Below are positions 16,075 through 24,923 of a DNA stretch of 45,982 nt, piece after piece. The notes below the pieces were generated by a model, which saw nothing but the letters and a program-made list of their open reading frames with translations, searched no databases and was not told the DNA's origin. Within the stretch, counting starts at the first letter, position 1; each line of letters starts with the position of its first letter. Position numbers and translations under genes: made by a program. The stretch is from an uncultured Clostridium sp. (lineage in GTDB: Bacteria; Bacillota; Clostridia; TANB77; CAG-508), in contig CAMUHU010000005.1 in assembly GCA_947088765.1 (NCBI GenBank), positions 1 to 45,982 of the forward strand, in the 5' to 3' direction.

Positions 16075-17094
16075 TTATTTTACATATATATAACATTCTA
16101 AGTTTCTTCTTCCAAATATTTCACATTCTCTATATGTATCCATATATACATCTAGTTTGTTATTTTTTATTGCTCCTCCTCTATCTTGTACTACAAACCA
16201 ACCACCATTTGGCTTATTTGCAAAATATGGTATATATATTACTGTTCCAATTGGATATGCTGAACCTGCTGCTACTGTGTACCAAGATGATGCTCTTGCT
16301 CCTGATGATGTTATTCCATATCCTGGTGATGATGGCGACTTTCCACAGGTTGATGCTGTATATGCTGATGCATTTAGTGTTTTTACTTGTGGTTCAATTC
16401 CTTCTACTACTTTTGCTAAACTTTTTGCGTTTTGAGCTGTTACACCACTCACTCTATATGTGGTTGAATTTCTTGTTGATACTTCTAATGTCTCTGTTAC
16501 AATTTCTTTTACTGGTTGTGATACTATTTCACTGCTTATTTCTATTTTTTCTATTTCAATATCATTCTGATACTTCACTCTATATATTGATTCCTTTTTT
16601 CCTACTTTGCCTTTTTTCTGTACTTTATAATTTTTTGATTTGTTGTTTAAGTCAACTTCTTTTCCTTTCTCATCTACTGTTTCATAAGGTATTTCTTCTG
16701 TTTTTGTTACTATTTTTTCTGTTATTGGTGAATAGTTTGATAATATTTGCTCTATTGATATTTTCTCACTTTCTTCTGCTAGAGTTGTTAGTTCCGTAGG
16801 TGTTTCTGATGATGTGGTTATGGTTATGCTTGAGTTTTCACCTGAAATTTCTGAGTCTAATGAAGGAAATACACTTTCTGTTGGTAATACAATTATGTGG
16901 TTTTCTTCTAGTATTTCTGATACTACCTTTTTTGTTGTAATTACTTCTATTTGGTAATTATCTGATAGGACGATTTTTACTGTATTTAAGTTTGCTGTAG
17001 TAGCTCTTACCCCCACACCAAGCATAAATATTAGAGCAATAGTAATCAAAGCTATCTTTTTTATTGATAAAGATGCTTGTTCATTTTCTTTCAT
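16075..17094 (-). CDS. G5 and 3D domain cell-wall protein, YabE-like
   Basis: A 339-residue surface protein. A membrane anchor or signal (ALITIALIFMLGVGV) is followed by a DUF348-like unit (VKIVLSDNYQIEVITTKK), a Ser/Thr/Glu-rich linker, a G5 domain (residues ~125-200: EEIPYETV ... KYQNDIEIEK) and a C-terminal 3D domain with the three aspartates (VVQDRGG, LDVYMDTY), a lytic transglycosylase-like fold. Length fits the YabE/Rpf-like group, which trims peptidoglycan. It lies directly downstream of rsmA, as yabE is found near ksgA in Bacillus. Confidence 0.85.
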   Translation of the reverse strand: MKENEQASLSIKKIALITIALIFMLGVGVRATTANLNTVKIVLSDNYQIEVITTKKVVSEILEENHIIVLPTESVFPSLDSEISGENSSITITTSSETPTELTTLAEESEKISIEQILSNYSPITEKIVTKTEEIPYETVDEKGKEVDLNNKSKNYKVQKKGKVGKKESIYRVKYQNDIEIEKIEISSEIVSQPVKEIVTETLEVSTRNSTTYRVSGVTAQNAKSLAKVVEGIEPQVKTLNASAYTASTCGKSPSSPGYGITSSGARASSWYTVAAGSAYPIGTVIYIPYFANKPNGGWFVVQDRGGAIKNNKLDVYMDTYRECEIFGRRNLECYIYVK

Positions 17095-17222
17095 ACGTCT
17101 ATAATACCTCCTAAAATTTACATGATGTGATTATACTATTAATTACCTCATTTGTCAAATTTTTTCGTTTTCCCTTTTTCCCTTGAATTTCTAGGGAAAT
17201 AGCATTTTCTGATTTTTTTGTA

Positions 17223-18089
17223 TTAAAAAATATGTCGATATATACTATTTGCGATATTTGCAAAGTCTTGTAAAGTTAGGGCTTCTCCTCTAATTTTTTC
17301 GCTTATTCCTAAATTTTCTAAGATATTTTTTATTTCTTCTTTGTTTTTAAATATGTCACAATGTGATAGTGCATTTATTAGTGTTTTTCTTCTTTGCATG
17401 AATGCATATTTTATAATTTTGAATAATTTTTCTTCATCTTTTACTTGTATTGGTGGCTCTTTCCTTATTTTTAGTTTTATAACTTCTGAGTCAACTTCTG
17501 GCACTGGTATAAATGATGTATTTGGTACTTTTAATACTATTTCCGCTTCTGCATAATAATATATACTATATGTAATTGCTCCACTTAGTTTTCCTCCTGG
17601 TGTTTCACATAGCCTGTCTGCGACTTCTTTTTGTATCATTACTGTTATAGTTTCAATATCAGTTTTTTCTTCTAATAGTTTCATTATTATTGGTGTTGTT
17701 ATATAATATGGTAAATTTGCCACTACTTTCACACTTTTTATTCCTATTTCCTGTTTTTCTTTTGATATTATGTCATTTAAGTTTACTTTTAGAATATCTT
17801 GATTTATTATTTCTATATTTTCATATAGTGAAAATCTGTCTTTCAATATCTTTATCATTCTTTCATCTAATTCTACTACAATTACTTTTTTAGCCTTTTT
17901 TAATAGTTCATTTGTTAATGTTCCTAGTCCTGGTCCAATTTCTATTACTAAATCTTCATTAGTAATGTTAGCACTTTCTATTATATTTGACACCACTTCA
18001 TCATCTATCAAAAAGTTTTGCCCTAGTGATTTGTTTGCATTTATTCCATATTTTTTCATTATGAATTTTGTTTCTTCGTATATGTTCAT
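17223..18089 (-). CDS. rsmA: 16S rRNA dimethyladenosine transferase
   Basis: This enzyme dimethylates A1518 and A1519 (E. coli numbering) in 16S rRNA helix 45. The 288 residues contain SLGQNFLID, the SAM-binding IEIGPGLGTLT, VVELDERM and the catalytic NLPYYITTPI, then PEVDSEVI. I start at ATG 18089 because GGGAGGA lies 9-15 bases ahead; the frame extends upstream to 18161 without a ribosome site. Confidence 0.96.
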   Translation of the reverse strand: MNIYEETKFIMKKYGINANKSLGQNFLIDDEVVSNIIESANITNEDLVIEIGPGLGTLTNELLKKAKKVIVVELDERMIKILKDRFSLYENIEIINQDILKVNLNDIISKEKQEIGIKSVKVVANLPYYITTPIIMKLLEEKTDIETITVMIQKEVADRLCETPGGKLSGAITYSIYYYAEAEIVLKVPNTSFIPVPEVDSEVIKLKIRKEPPIQVKDEEKLFKIIKYAFMQRRKTLINALSHCDIFKNKEEIKNILENLGISEKIRGEALTLQDFANIANSIYRHIF

Positions 18090-18266
18090 GCTTTTTATCC
18101 TCCCTAGATAAAATTTTACTATTTTATTTTTATCATACAAGTTCCAAAAAATCAATTGCATGCATGATTAACTTATACAAATATGTTGGAAAATCTAAAT
18201 GCTAATATAGACTTTTTTAACAACATTAAAAAGCTGCCAAAATTCTCAGTCCCTATTTGCAATAGC

Positions 18267-19064
18267 CTATTTCTTTATTTCTACCTTTCTCCTTACATAT
18301 TCATAAGCTATCACACCAGTAGCCACTGCCGCATTTAAACTTTCTGTTTTGCCTAGCATTGGTATTTTGGCTTTTTGATGTGCTATGTTTAGTATTCCTT
18401 TTGATACTCCTTTTGCTTCATTTCCTATTACTATTATCTTTTTGCTAAAGTCTATGTCATAGATTGAGTTTTCTGTTTCTAATGATGTTGCTATTATTTT
18501 ATATTCATGTTTTGTTATGTTTCTTATTGTTCTTATTATGTCTTGTGATTCTATTACTTTTACTCTAAATATTGCTCCCATTGTTGAACGTACTACTTTT
18601 GGGTTGTATGCGTCTACTGTGTCTTTTGATACTATAATTTGTGTTAGTCCTACACTGTCTATTGTTCTTATTATTGTTCCTAAGTTTCCTGGGTCTTGTA
18701 TTCCATCAAGTACAAATATTATGTCTTCATTATAGTTTATTTTGTCTTCTGTGTTTTCCATTTCTATTACCGCTAACATTCCTTGAGGATTTTTTACGTC
18801 TGTTAACCCTAAAAATACTTTTTCAGATACATAAATACAGTTATATTTTGCAATTTGGTACAATAGTTTTTGCTCTATACATTGCTCTTTCATACATTCT
18901 TCACAAACAATTATCATTTTGATTTTTATTTTTTCTTCTATTGCTTCTTGTATTAGTTTTATTCCTTCTATTATAAATTGCTTTTTGTCTTCTCTGTATT
19001 TTTTGTCTTTTAGCTTTTTTACGTTTTTTATGATTTCATTGTCTTTGCTTGTGATTATTTGCAT
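18267..19064 (-). CDS. SpoU/TrmH-family RNA methyltransferase
   Basis: A 2'-O-ribose methyltransferase with the trefoil-knot SPOUT fold. N-terminal substrate-binding part (DKKQFIIEGIKLIQEA) is followed by motif 1 (DPGNLGTIIRT, with the key Asn), motif 2 (VIGNEAKGVS) and motif 3 (IPMLGKTESLNAAVATGV). Length, 265 residues, and layout fit the 23S rRNA methyltransferase group (RlmB/YsgA-like); the target base cannot be read from sequence. It lies 15 bases after mfd on the same strand, so the two are probably co-transcribed. Confidence 0.92.
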   Translation of the reverse strand: MQIITSKDNEIIKNVKKLKDKKYREDKKQFIIEGIKLIQEAIEEKIKIKMIIVCEECMKEQCIEQKLLYQIAKYNCIYVSEKVFLGLTDVKNPQGMLAVIEMENTEDKINYNEDIIFVLDGIQDPGNLGTIIRTIDSVGLTQIIVSKDTVDAYNPKVVRSTMGAIFRVKVIESQDIIRTIRNITKHEYKIIATSLETENSIYDIDFSKKIIVIGNEAKGVSKGILNIAHQKAKIPMLGKTESLNAAVATGVIAYEYVRRKVEIKK

Positions 19065-19079
19065 TTTTATATCCTCCCA

Positions 19080-22000
19080 TTAAATAATCTGTAGAAATTG
19101 TTTTGTTTCTTTTATGATATCGTTTTCATTTTTCATATTGTATGTTATATATGGATTTATTCCTGATGAAAATTTTATTCTATTTTTATATTGTTCTACT
19201 AGTTTTGGAACTGACTCCATATTGAACTTTTTAGAGTCTAATGTAAATATTATCTTATTTCCTTTTTGCATTACTTTTATAATATTTGCTTTTTTTGCTA
19301 ATTGTTTTATTCTTGTTATTTCTAATAAATTATTAACTTCTGGTGGCATATTTCCAAACCTATCTATTATCTCATCTATTACCTTTTCTATATCATTTTC
19401 ATTTTTACACAAAGCAATGTCTTGATATATTTCAATCTTTTGACTACCACTTTGTATGTATTCATCTGGAATGAAGCTTGAAATGTCTAAATCAATTTGG
19501 ATATCATATTCTTGTTCTACTTGAATTCCTCGCATTTCTTTAACTACTTCGTCTAATAATTTACAGTACATGTCATAACCTACTTCACCCATATGTCCAT
19601 GTTGTACCTCTCCTAGCATACTTCCTGCTCCACGAATTTCTAAGTCTCTCATTGCTATTTTAAAACCTGAACCAAATTCAGTAAAATCTTTTATTGCTCT
19701 AAGCCTTTTTTCTGCTATTTCTGGTAATAGTTTATCCCTTTTGTAAGTAATATATGCAAATGCTTCTCTATCACTTCTTCCAACTCTACCCCTTATTTGA
19801 TATAATTGTGCTAACCCTAATCTATCTGCATTTTCAACTATTATGGTATTTGCATTTGGTATATCTATACCTGATTCTAATATAGTTGTACATACCATTA
19901 CATTTGAACTTCCCCAGATATATTCTTTCATTATATTTTCGATTTCTTCTCCACTCATTTGTCCATGTGAAAAAACTACTTTTGCTTCTGGCACTAAGTT
20001 TTGAATTTCTGTGGCTTTTCTTTCTATTCCTTCAACATTATTATATAAATAGTATACTTGGCCATTTCTTTCTAATTCTTTTGTTATAGCTTCTTTTACT
20101 ACCTCTTCATCATATTCTAATACATAGGTCTGTACTGGTTTTCTATCTTGTGGTGGTTCATATATAACAGACATATCACGAACTCCAACAATTGACATAT
20201 GAAGGGTTCTAGGAATTGGTGTGGCTGTCATAGTAAGAACATCTACATTTGTTTTATATTCTTTTATTTTCTCTTTATGCTTAACACCAAATCTATGCTC
20301 TTCATCTATTATTAATAGTCCTAAATCTTTAAATTCTATATCTTTACTTAATAACCTATGTGTACCTATTATAATATCTATTTCTCCTAATTTTAATTTT
20401 TTTATGATTTCTTTTTGCTGTTTTGCACTTCTAAAACGATTCAACAGTTCAACAGTTATTGGATAACCTCTCATTCTTTCCTTAAAGGTTTCATATTGTT
20501 GGCTTGCAAGAATTGTTGTTGGTGCAAGATATGCAACTTGTTTCGAGTCCATACATGCTTTAAAAGCAGCTCTAAGTGCTACTTCTGTTTTTCCATATCC
20601 AACATCTCCACATAATAGCCTATCCATAGGTTTTTGCATTTCCATGTCTTTTTTTACTTCTTCTATACATCTTAGTTGGTCTTCTGTTTCTTTGAACGGA
20701 AAATCGTCTTCAAATTGCTTTTGCCAAGGTGTGTCTTTTGAAAAAGCATATCCTTTTGATTTTTCACGTTTTGCATATAATTCTATTAAATTTCTTGCAA
20801 CTTCTTGTAGGTTAGATTTAACCTTTGCTTTTGTTTTTGACCATTCTTGACTTCCAAGTCGATTTAATTTTGGTGCCTCGTTTTCTCCACCTATATATTT
20901 TCTTACACTATCTAAAGCATCTGTTGGAACATATAGAATATCATCATCTTTATATCTAATTTTTATATAATCTTTTATTATTTTATCTGCTTTTATAGTA
21001 TTTACACCTATAAATTGTCCTATACCATTAGTTCTATGAACAATATAGTCTCCAATTTTTAAATCAGAGAAAATTACTGTTTCTCCTTCTCTAAATTCTT
21101 TACTTAATCTTTTACTTTTTTGTTTTAAATATCCTTTTTTATTTTCTTCATTTATTTGTTCACTAAAAATATTATCTATTTCTTTTAATTCATTATATTT
21201 AAAAGTAAATACTTTATCTTTTTTTATAATCACATCTTGATTTTCTAAGTATATCTTATCGAATCTATCTAACCAATTGAAAATTTGTTTATCATTATAC
21301 ATGTTGTTTAGAACATAGGGTATCTTCTTTTGTTTTTCTATTAAATGTTTTAAAACTAATTCATTATCTGATAATATTGCTTCTATTCTTAGCTTTACCT
21401 TATTAATTTCATCTAAAAACATTATATAATTGTTATTTGTGTATTCTAATATATTTGATTTTGCTTCCCCTATTTCTTCATTTGCAGGATAAATTTCAAC
21501 CTTTTCTAGATTTTCAATAGACCTTTGACTAGAGATATTGAAATATCTTATAGAATCCACCTCATCTCCCCAAAGTTCTATTCTTGCACCTTCTGTTTCA
21601 GATAAAGCAATGTCTATAATGTCTCCTCTAATACTAAATTGTCCTCTTCCTTCTATTAATTCACATCTTTCAAATCCAAGGTTAACTAATTTTTCTTTTA
21701 TTTCTTCTATATTATAGGTTTTTGATACTTCAAATTTTATTATATTTTTATATAATATTTCCTTAGATATTATTGGTTGCATGATGGCTTCTATTGGTAG
21801 TATTACAATTTCTGCTTCTTCTTTATACATTTTATTTATAGCTTCTATTCTTTCATATAATAATTCTTTGCTTTGAGCCTCAACTTCATAAGTTGTAATC
21901 TCCTTTTTTGGAAATAGTAATGCATTTTTACTAAAGTATTTACAATATTTTAGTAGTTCTTTTGCTTCTATTTCATTATATGTTATTATACATATTGGTC

Positions 22001-22151
22001 TTTTTATCAATTTTAAAGTAGTTCCTAGTATATAAGATTTAGACATATCAGTTAAGCCCAATAAATATATTGGGCTGTTTTTATTTTGAGTTTCTTTAAT
22101 GTATAAATTAAATTGCTCATTATTTAATAATTTTTCAGTTATATTTTTCAC
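19080..22151 (-). CDS. mfd: Transcription-repair coupling factor Mfd
   Basis: Mfd removes RNA polymerase stalled at lesions and recruits UvrA. At 1023 residues it is shorter than the Bacillus protein (about 1177). The order is the UvrB-like N-terminal region, RNA-polymerase interaction domain around FSDLKIGDYIVHRTNGIG, then the SF2 translocase with Walker A GDVGYGKTEVA, DEEHRFG, TATPIPRT, and the RecG-like GRVGRSDREAFAY, and a C-terminal D7 domain. The start is GTG 22151 behind AAGGAATGG. I found no CGG codon in its thousand codons, and not even a CCG triplet on the plus strand. Confidence 0.96.
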   Translation of the reverse strand: MKNITEKLLNNEQFNLYIKETQNKNSPIYLLGLTDMSKSYILGTTLKLIKRPICIITYNEIEAKELLKYCKYFSKNALLFPKKEITTYEVEAQSKELLYERIEAINKMYKEEAEIVILPIEAIMQPIISKEILYKNIIKFEVSKTYNIEEIKEKLVNLGFERCELIEGRGQFSIRGDIIDIALSETEGARIELWGDEVDSIRYFNISSQRSIENLEKVEIYPANEEIGEAKSNILEYTNNNYIMFLDEINKVKLRIEAILSDNELVLKHLIEKQKKIPYVLNNMYNDKQIFNWLDRFDKIYLENQDVIIKKDKVFTFKYNELKEIDNIFSEQINEENKKGYLKQKSKRLSKEFREGETVIFSDLKIGDYIVHRTNGIGQFIGVNTIKADKIIKDYIKIRYKDDDILYVPTDALDSVRKYIGGENEAPKLNRLGSQEWSKTKAKVKSNLQEVARNLIELYAKREKSKGYAFSKDTPWQKQFEDDFPFKETEDQLRCIEEVKKDMEMQKPMDRLLCGDVGYGKTEVALRAAFKACMDSKQVAYLAPTTILASQQYETFKERMRGYPITVELLNRFRSAKQQKEIIKKLKLGEIDIIIGTHRLLSKDIEFKDLGLLIIDEEHRFGVKHKEKIKEYKTNVDVLTMTATPIPRTLHMSIVGVRDMSVIYEPPQDRKPVQTYVLEYDEEVVKEAITKELERNGQVYYLYNNVEGIERKATEIQNLVPEAKVVFSHGQMSGEEIENIMKEYIWGSSNVMVCTTILESGIDIPNANTIIVENADRLGLAQLYQIRGRVGRSDREAFAYITYKRDKLLPEIAEKRLRAIKDFTEFGSGFKIAMRDLEIRGAGSMLGEVQHGHMGEVGYDMYCKLLDEVVKEMRGIQVEQEYDIQIDLDISSFIPDEYIQSGSQKIEIYQDIALCKNENDIEKVIDEIIDRFGNMPPEVNNLLEITRIKQLAKKANIIKVMQKGNKIIFTLDSKKFNMESVPKLVEQYKNRIKFSSGINPYITYNMKNENDIIKETKQFLQII

Positions 22152-22340
22152 TTTTTTCCATTCCTTCCTTAAGGCTTGATTTTAAAGTATTTCTCTATCC
22201 TTCTTTTTCCTTAGGAAATTAATGTATTAATTATATAATAGAATTGTTAAGAAATCAATACATATGGTTTACAATTTCACGACAAATGATGTATTAAATT
22301 GTAAAATTTTGTAGATTTGCCAAATTCATTCGACAATTCC

Positions 22341-22369
22341 TTGATATTTAAGTCTATATGTGATAAAAT
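22341..22369 (+). promoter_or_regulatory. Sigma-A type promoter of the small gene
   Basis: -35 TTGATA (22341-22346), 17-base spacer, -10 TAAAAT (22364-22369). It points toward ATG 22416. Confidence 0.6.
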
Positions 22370-22415
22370 GAATATATTGCGTAAATCAAGATTTAGAGTA
22401 GAAAAGGAGGCTTCT

Positions 22416-22697
22416 ATGAAAAATGTAAGTATAACTATATTAACAAATAATGAAATCGACACTCGGTGGCCTTCTAATGGCAGCTTAACTTCTGATTTAG
22501 TAAAAATAGCTGTCGAAAAAGGCTGTAAGATCGGTTTAATTACATTTAAAAAACCGCTATATCACCCTGAAATTGGCTTGAGAGACTTCTGTCTCTTAGC
22601 TTTAGAGGCTTTTTATAAACTCATACTTAATTCGTGCTTCATTATAGACACAAGTGAGTTAATAAATAATAACAAATTATATGTAGCCTTTTCTTAA
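22416..22697 (+). CDS. Orphan small gene with a CGG codon
   Basis: A free-standing transcription unit: promoter at 22341, excellent ribosome site AAAAGGAGG, ATG 22416, terminator at 22706. In the plain frame it encodes 93 residues (MKNVSITILTNNEIDTRW...) that I do not recognise. Codon 17 is CGG (22464-22466), the only in-frame CGG in the host part of the window. If CGG triggers the same +1 shift as in the phage genes, translation reads GGT GGC CTT CTA ATG GCA GCT and stops at 22488 after 23 residues. Codon use past the CGG (CCG, TCG, CTC, TGC, ATC) is unlike its neighbours, and it contains small hairpins (GAGAC/GTCTC), so the long frame may be RNA rather than protein. A leader that senses CGG decoding is an attractive but unproved idea. 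Confidence 0.45.
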   Translation: MKNVSITILTNNEIDTRWPSNGSLTSDLVKIAVEKGCKIGLITFKKPLYHPEIGLRDFCLLALEAFYKLILNSCFIIDTSELINNNKLYVAFS

Positions 22698-22702
22698 AAC
22701 CA

Positions 22703-22750
22703 AATGTGCCCACCAATAACTGTAAAAGTTATTAGTGGGCACGTTATTAT
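22703..22750 (+). terminator. Terminator of the small gene
   Basis: A 16-bp stem (22706-22721 with 22727-22742, one mismatch), then GTTATTATATATAATTTT. It may serve the convergent hemolysin III gene as well. Confidence 0.75.
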
Positions 22751-22768
22751 ATATAATTTTATTAAAAT

Positions 22769-23443
22769 CTAGACAACATATAATAATATGCATAGAAAAT
22801 GCAATAAACTGCCTATACAGATACAAATATGAAATACTGAATGAATATATCTATGTTTTTTACCTATTCCATATAATACTGCTCCTATAGTATATATTAT
22901 TCCTCCTGATATTAGTAAGCTGAATCCTCCAATTCCTAAAAGTGATGGTAATAAGTTTGCTTTAACAATTATGCACCATCCCATAGCTATATAACAAATC
23001 ATTGAAAATAATTTATACTTTTTTAAATCTATCGAGTTTAATACAATTCCTAAAATTGCCATTCCCCATATTATTCCAAATATTATCCATCCTGTTGCTG
23101 TATCATATTGTCTTAAAGTACATAATGCAAATGGTGTATATGAACCTGCTATTAGTAAAAATATTGAGCAGTGATCTAATATCTGAAATACTTTTTTTGC
23201 TCCTAGTTTTGGGCTTAAACCATGATATATACTAGACATTGTATATAATATTATCATTGTACTTCCAAAAATAGCACTACTAACAATTCCATACACATTT
23301 GAATGAATACTAGCCATTACAACACAAAGAATTATAGCTACAATTCCCATAACTCCACCCACTATATGTGTTGTCATATTGAAAATTTCTTCACCTTTAG
23401 TATATGTAGGTAAAACTCTGTCAGTTAATTTTATTCTATTCAA
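22769..23443 (-). CDS. Hemolysin III / PAQR-family membrane protein
   Basis: A 224-residue protein with about seven membrane helices of the YqfA/hemolysin III family. The conserved polar residues are present: HIVGG near the N-terminus, SSIYHG, DHCSIF and a C-terminal HRYIHSVFHI, which in the PAQR superfamily coordinate a metal and suggest a membrane hydrolase. The start ATG 23443 has GGGAGGAT ahead. It is the last host gene before the prophage. Confidence 0.88.
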   Translation of the reverse strand: MNRIKLTDRVLPTYTKGEEIFNMTTHIVGGVMGIVAIILCVVMASIHSNVYGIVSSAIFGSTMIILYTMSSIYHGLSPKLGAKKVFQILDHCSIFLLIAGSYTPFALCTLRQYDTATGWIIFGIIWGMAILGIVLNSIDLKKYKLFSMICYIAMGWCIIVKANLLPSLLGIGGFSLLISGGIIYTIGAVLYGIGKKHRYIHSVFHICICIGSLLHFLCILLYVV

Positions 23444-23660
23444 TTTTATCCTCCCAATTAGTAGAATTTTGTCGTTTACCGTCTTTTAAATCGCGTCATC
23501 TAGTATTTAATACTATATCATATATACTATTTTTAGTCAATCTTTTATATATAAATTTTCATATAAATATTACATTCAATATCGTATATTTTGTATATAA
23601 ATTGGGGGTTGTGGGTATGATTATATGTTTTTAAATTTATACAAAATTATAAATATACAT

Positions 23661-23764
23661 TGTAGGGGCGATTATTAATCGCCCGCTCTTCGAAGAACAT
23701 GCTTAAGAATATAAGTTTTTTAGCAAGCCTTTGTTAGAACGGGCGATTGCTAATCGCCCCTACA
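23661..23764 (+). mobile_element. MITE-like element with 25-bp terminal inverted repeats
   Basis: The left end TGTAGGGGCGATT... and the right end ...AATCGCCCCTACA pair over 25 bases with three mismatches and enclose ~54 bases with no gene. Each end is itself a near-palindrome (GGGCGATT..AATCGCCC). This looks like a non-autonomous repeat family that is probably present many times in the genome. The rest of 23444-23928 holds AT-rich intergenic DNA and the terminator listed next. Confidence 0.75.
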
Positions 23765-23856
23765 TCTCTCTACAATTTTAAATTCACCTAAAAATTCATC
23801 CTCCCCACAAACACAAATTTATGCTGTTATTTATCTCCAAAAACAGAAGATGTCGA

Positions 23857-23886
23857 AATTAAAGAGGTTACATTTTTGTAACCTCT
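23857..23886 (-). terminator. Terminator after the small prophage genes
   Basis: AGAGGTTAC / GTAACCTCT (9 bp) with a T-containing tail TTTAATTT on the minus strand. Confidence 0.7.
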
Positions 23887-23928
23887 CATCTCTAATCATT
23901 GCCGTTGTATGTATTTAGTGTTTAAATT

Positions 23929-23982
23929 TTAATCGTTCGTTTCCTCTGGTGCCCCTACTGGGCAACATTTTTTAACGAACAT
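23929..23982 (-). CDS. Possible 17-residue Cys-rich peptide
   Basis: ATG 23982 overlaps the end of the preceding 49-residue gene and encodes MFVKKCCPVGAPEETND. The Cys-Cys-Pro motif and the tight overlap make a real mini-gene possible, but there is little sequence to judge and the ribosome site is weak. Confidence 0.3.
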   Translation of the reverse strand: MFVKKCCPVGAPEETND

Positions 23983-24121
23983 GATTATTGCACCACTTAA
24001 ACCCCTCTTGAACTCCTAGCTGATAAACACTTTTAAATGTTTTCGTAAATACTCTTACAATTATCCTTTCTTTAAAATTTAATTCATTTTTTATTTCATT
24101 TAATACTACATCTTTTTTCAT
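23972..24121 (-). CDS. Small phage-type protein, 49 residues
   Basis: ATG 24121 is preceded by AAGGAGATTT and a good -10 box (TATAAAAT at about 24142-24149 on the minus strand). The peptide (NEIKNELNFKERIIVRVF...TFKSVYQLGVQEG) is basic and helical; similar short proteins with a KERIIVR-like core are common in clostridial prophages, function unknown. One XRE operator-like inverted repeat lies 49 bases upstream, so the gene is probably under control of the repressor next door. Confidence 0.6.
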   Translation of the reverse strand: MKKDVVLNEIKNELNFKERIIVRVFTKTFKSVYQLGVQEGFKWCNNHVR

Positions 24122-24169
24122 ATATAAAATCTCCTTACTTTCATTTTATACATGAAATATAATTAAAAC

Positions 24170-24187
24170 GGTTCCTTATGAGAAACC
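24170..24187. promoter_or_regulatory. Operator-like inverted repeat 1
   Basis: GGTTCCTTATGAGAAACC has dyad symmetry (GGTT..AACC) and the same core TTATGAGAAAC as the site at 24495. The two sites flank the XRE gene, as autoregulated repressor operators do. Confidence 0.65.
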
Positions 24188-24243
24188 TTTTATCAAAAGC
24201 ACGAAATCATATATGAAAATTTAAAAAAGCACTTTCATAGTGC

Positions 24244-24444
24244 TTATACTATAGTTTTATATAATTTTTTAGAATCTACTCTTAATGCTACTGCTATTCT
24301 TTCTATTGTTAAAATCGTAGGCATTGTTTCTCCATTTTCTATTCTACTCAAATGCCCCTTACTCATACCTGTTAATTCTGCTAGTCTTTGTAAAGTTATA
24401 TTCTTTTCTTCTCTTGCTTGTTTCAACAAAATTTCTATTCTCAT
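24244..24444 (-). CDS. XRE-family HTH regulator
   Basis: A 66-residue single-domain helix-turn-helix protein: AREEKNITLQRLAELTG, then the recognition helix region MSKGHLSRIENGETMP. It is the size of minimal Cro/CI-type repressors with no extra domain for cleavage or ligand binding. Matching inverted repeats on both sides suggest that it represses itself and the small gene downstream. It is probably the lysogeny or late-region regulator at this end of the prophage, although an element-independent regulator is possible. Confidence 0.88.
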   Translation of the reverse strand: MRIEILLKQAREEKNITLQRLAELTGMSKGHLSRIENGETMPTILTIERIAVALRVDSKKLYKTIV

Positions 24445-24494
24445 AAAAAACTTCTTTTGTTAGTATGTCTTATTTCTGTAATATCATACTTCCA

Positions 24495-24510
24495 GTTTCT
24501 TATGAGAAAC
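24495..24510. promoter_or_regulatory. Operator-like inverted repeat 2
   Basis: GTTTCTTATGAGAAAC, half-sites GTTTCT / AGAAAC, lies 51 bases upstream of the XRE start codon, where a promoter for that gene must be. Confidence 0.7.
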
Positions 24511-24636
24511 TTTGCTTATTTTATATAAAAAGGCCAGTTGTCTAGCCCCCATTATAATATTTTCTTAATTATATTATAGCATAAATTATGTTAATTGTGT
24601 GTCGAAAGGTGTCGAATAAATAAAACAAATTAATAA

Positions 24637-24917
24637 TTGGAAGAAGCACCTACTTTTGTAAGTGCTTCTGAATACGTAGATATGGAATAATTCGAAAGTT
24701 TGGCAGTACTTTCATCTCTTTTAACCACTAGGGTGCGTGGATGCCATTGCATTGTCCACCTCAATTAAACCATTTATTTGGAAGAGCACTCACATTTCTG
24801 CGAGTGCTTCTCATTAACATAGGTTTGACAGGTGTGCCCTTTCCTGTATTTCTTTTGACCTTATTTCTAAGGTGTGTGGCAGCACAATCTCCACTTCAAA
24901 TCCTATATTCTTATTGT
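24637..24917 (-). ncRNA. Probable phage sRNA of two tandem structured units
   Basis: Two homologous units (about 24778-24901 and 24637-24766) follow a strong minus-strand promoter. Each has a GTGG..CCAC region, a short ACC..GGT hairpin, an AAAAGA linker, a third hairpin (ACAGG..CCTGT or GAAAGT..ACTTTC) and an outer hairpin with GAAGCAC / GTGCTTC. The paired bases differ between the copies while pairing is kept, a sign of conserved RNA structure. No credible gene is inside. I do not recognise the family. Confidence 0.6.
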
Positions 24918-24923
24918 ATCTTT

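Noticed and set aside
16134-16799. Long Leu-rich plus-strand frame opposite the G5/3D gene
   Set aside because: It is the reverse reading of a Glu/Lys/Thr-rich gene, with no ribosome site and a composition typical of an antisense shadow.
24637-24901. Tandem glycine riboswitch
   Set aside because: The two units lack the conserved glycine-aptamer core and no glycine gene follows; the RNA ends at a prophage regulator.
24637-24901. Type III toxin-antitoxin RNA repeats (ToxI-like)
   Set aside because: The units are about 130 bases, far longer than ToxI repeats, and no ToxN-like gene follows.
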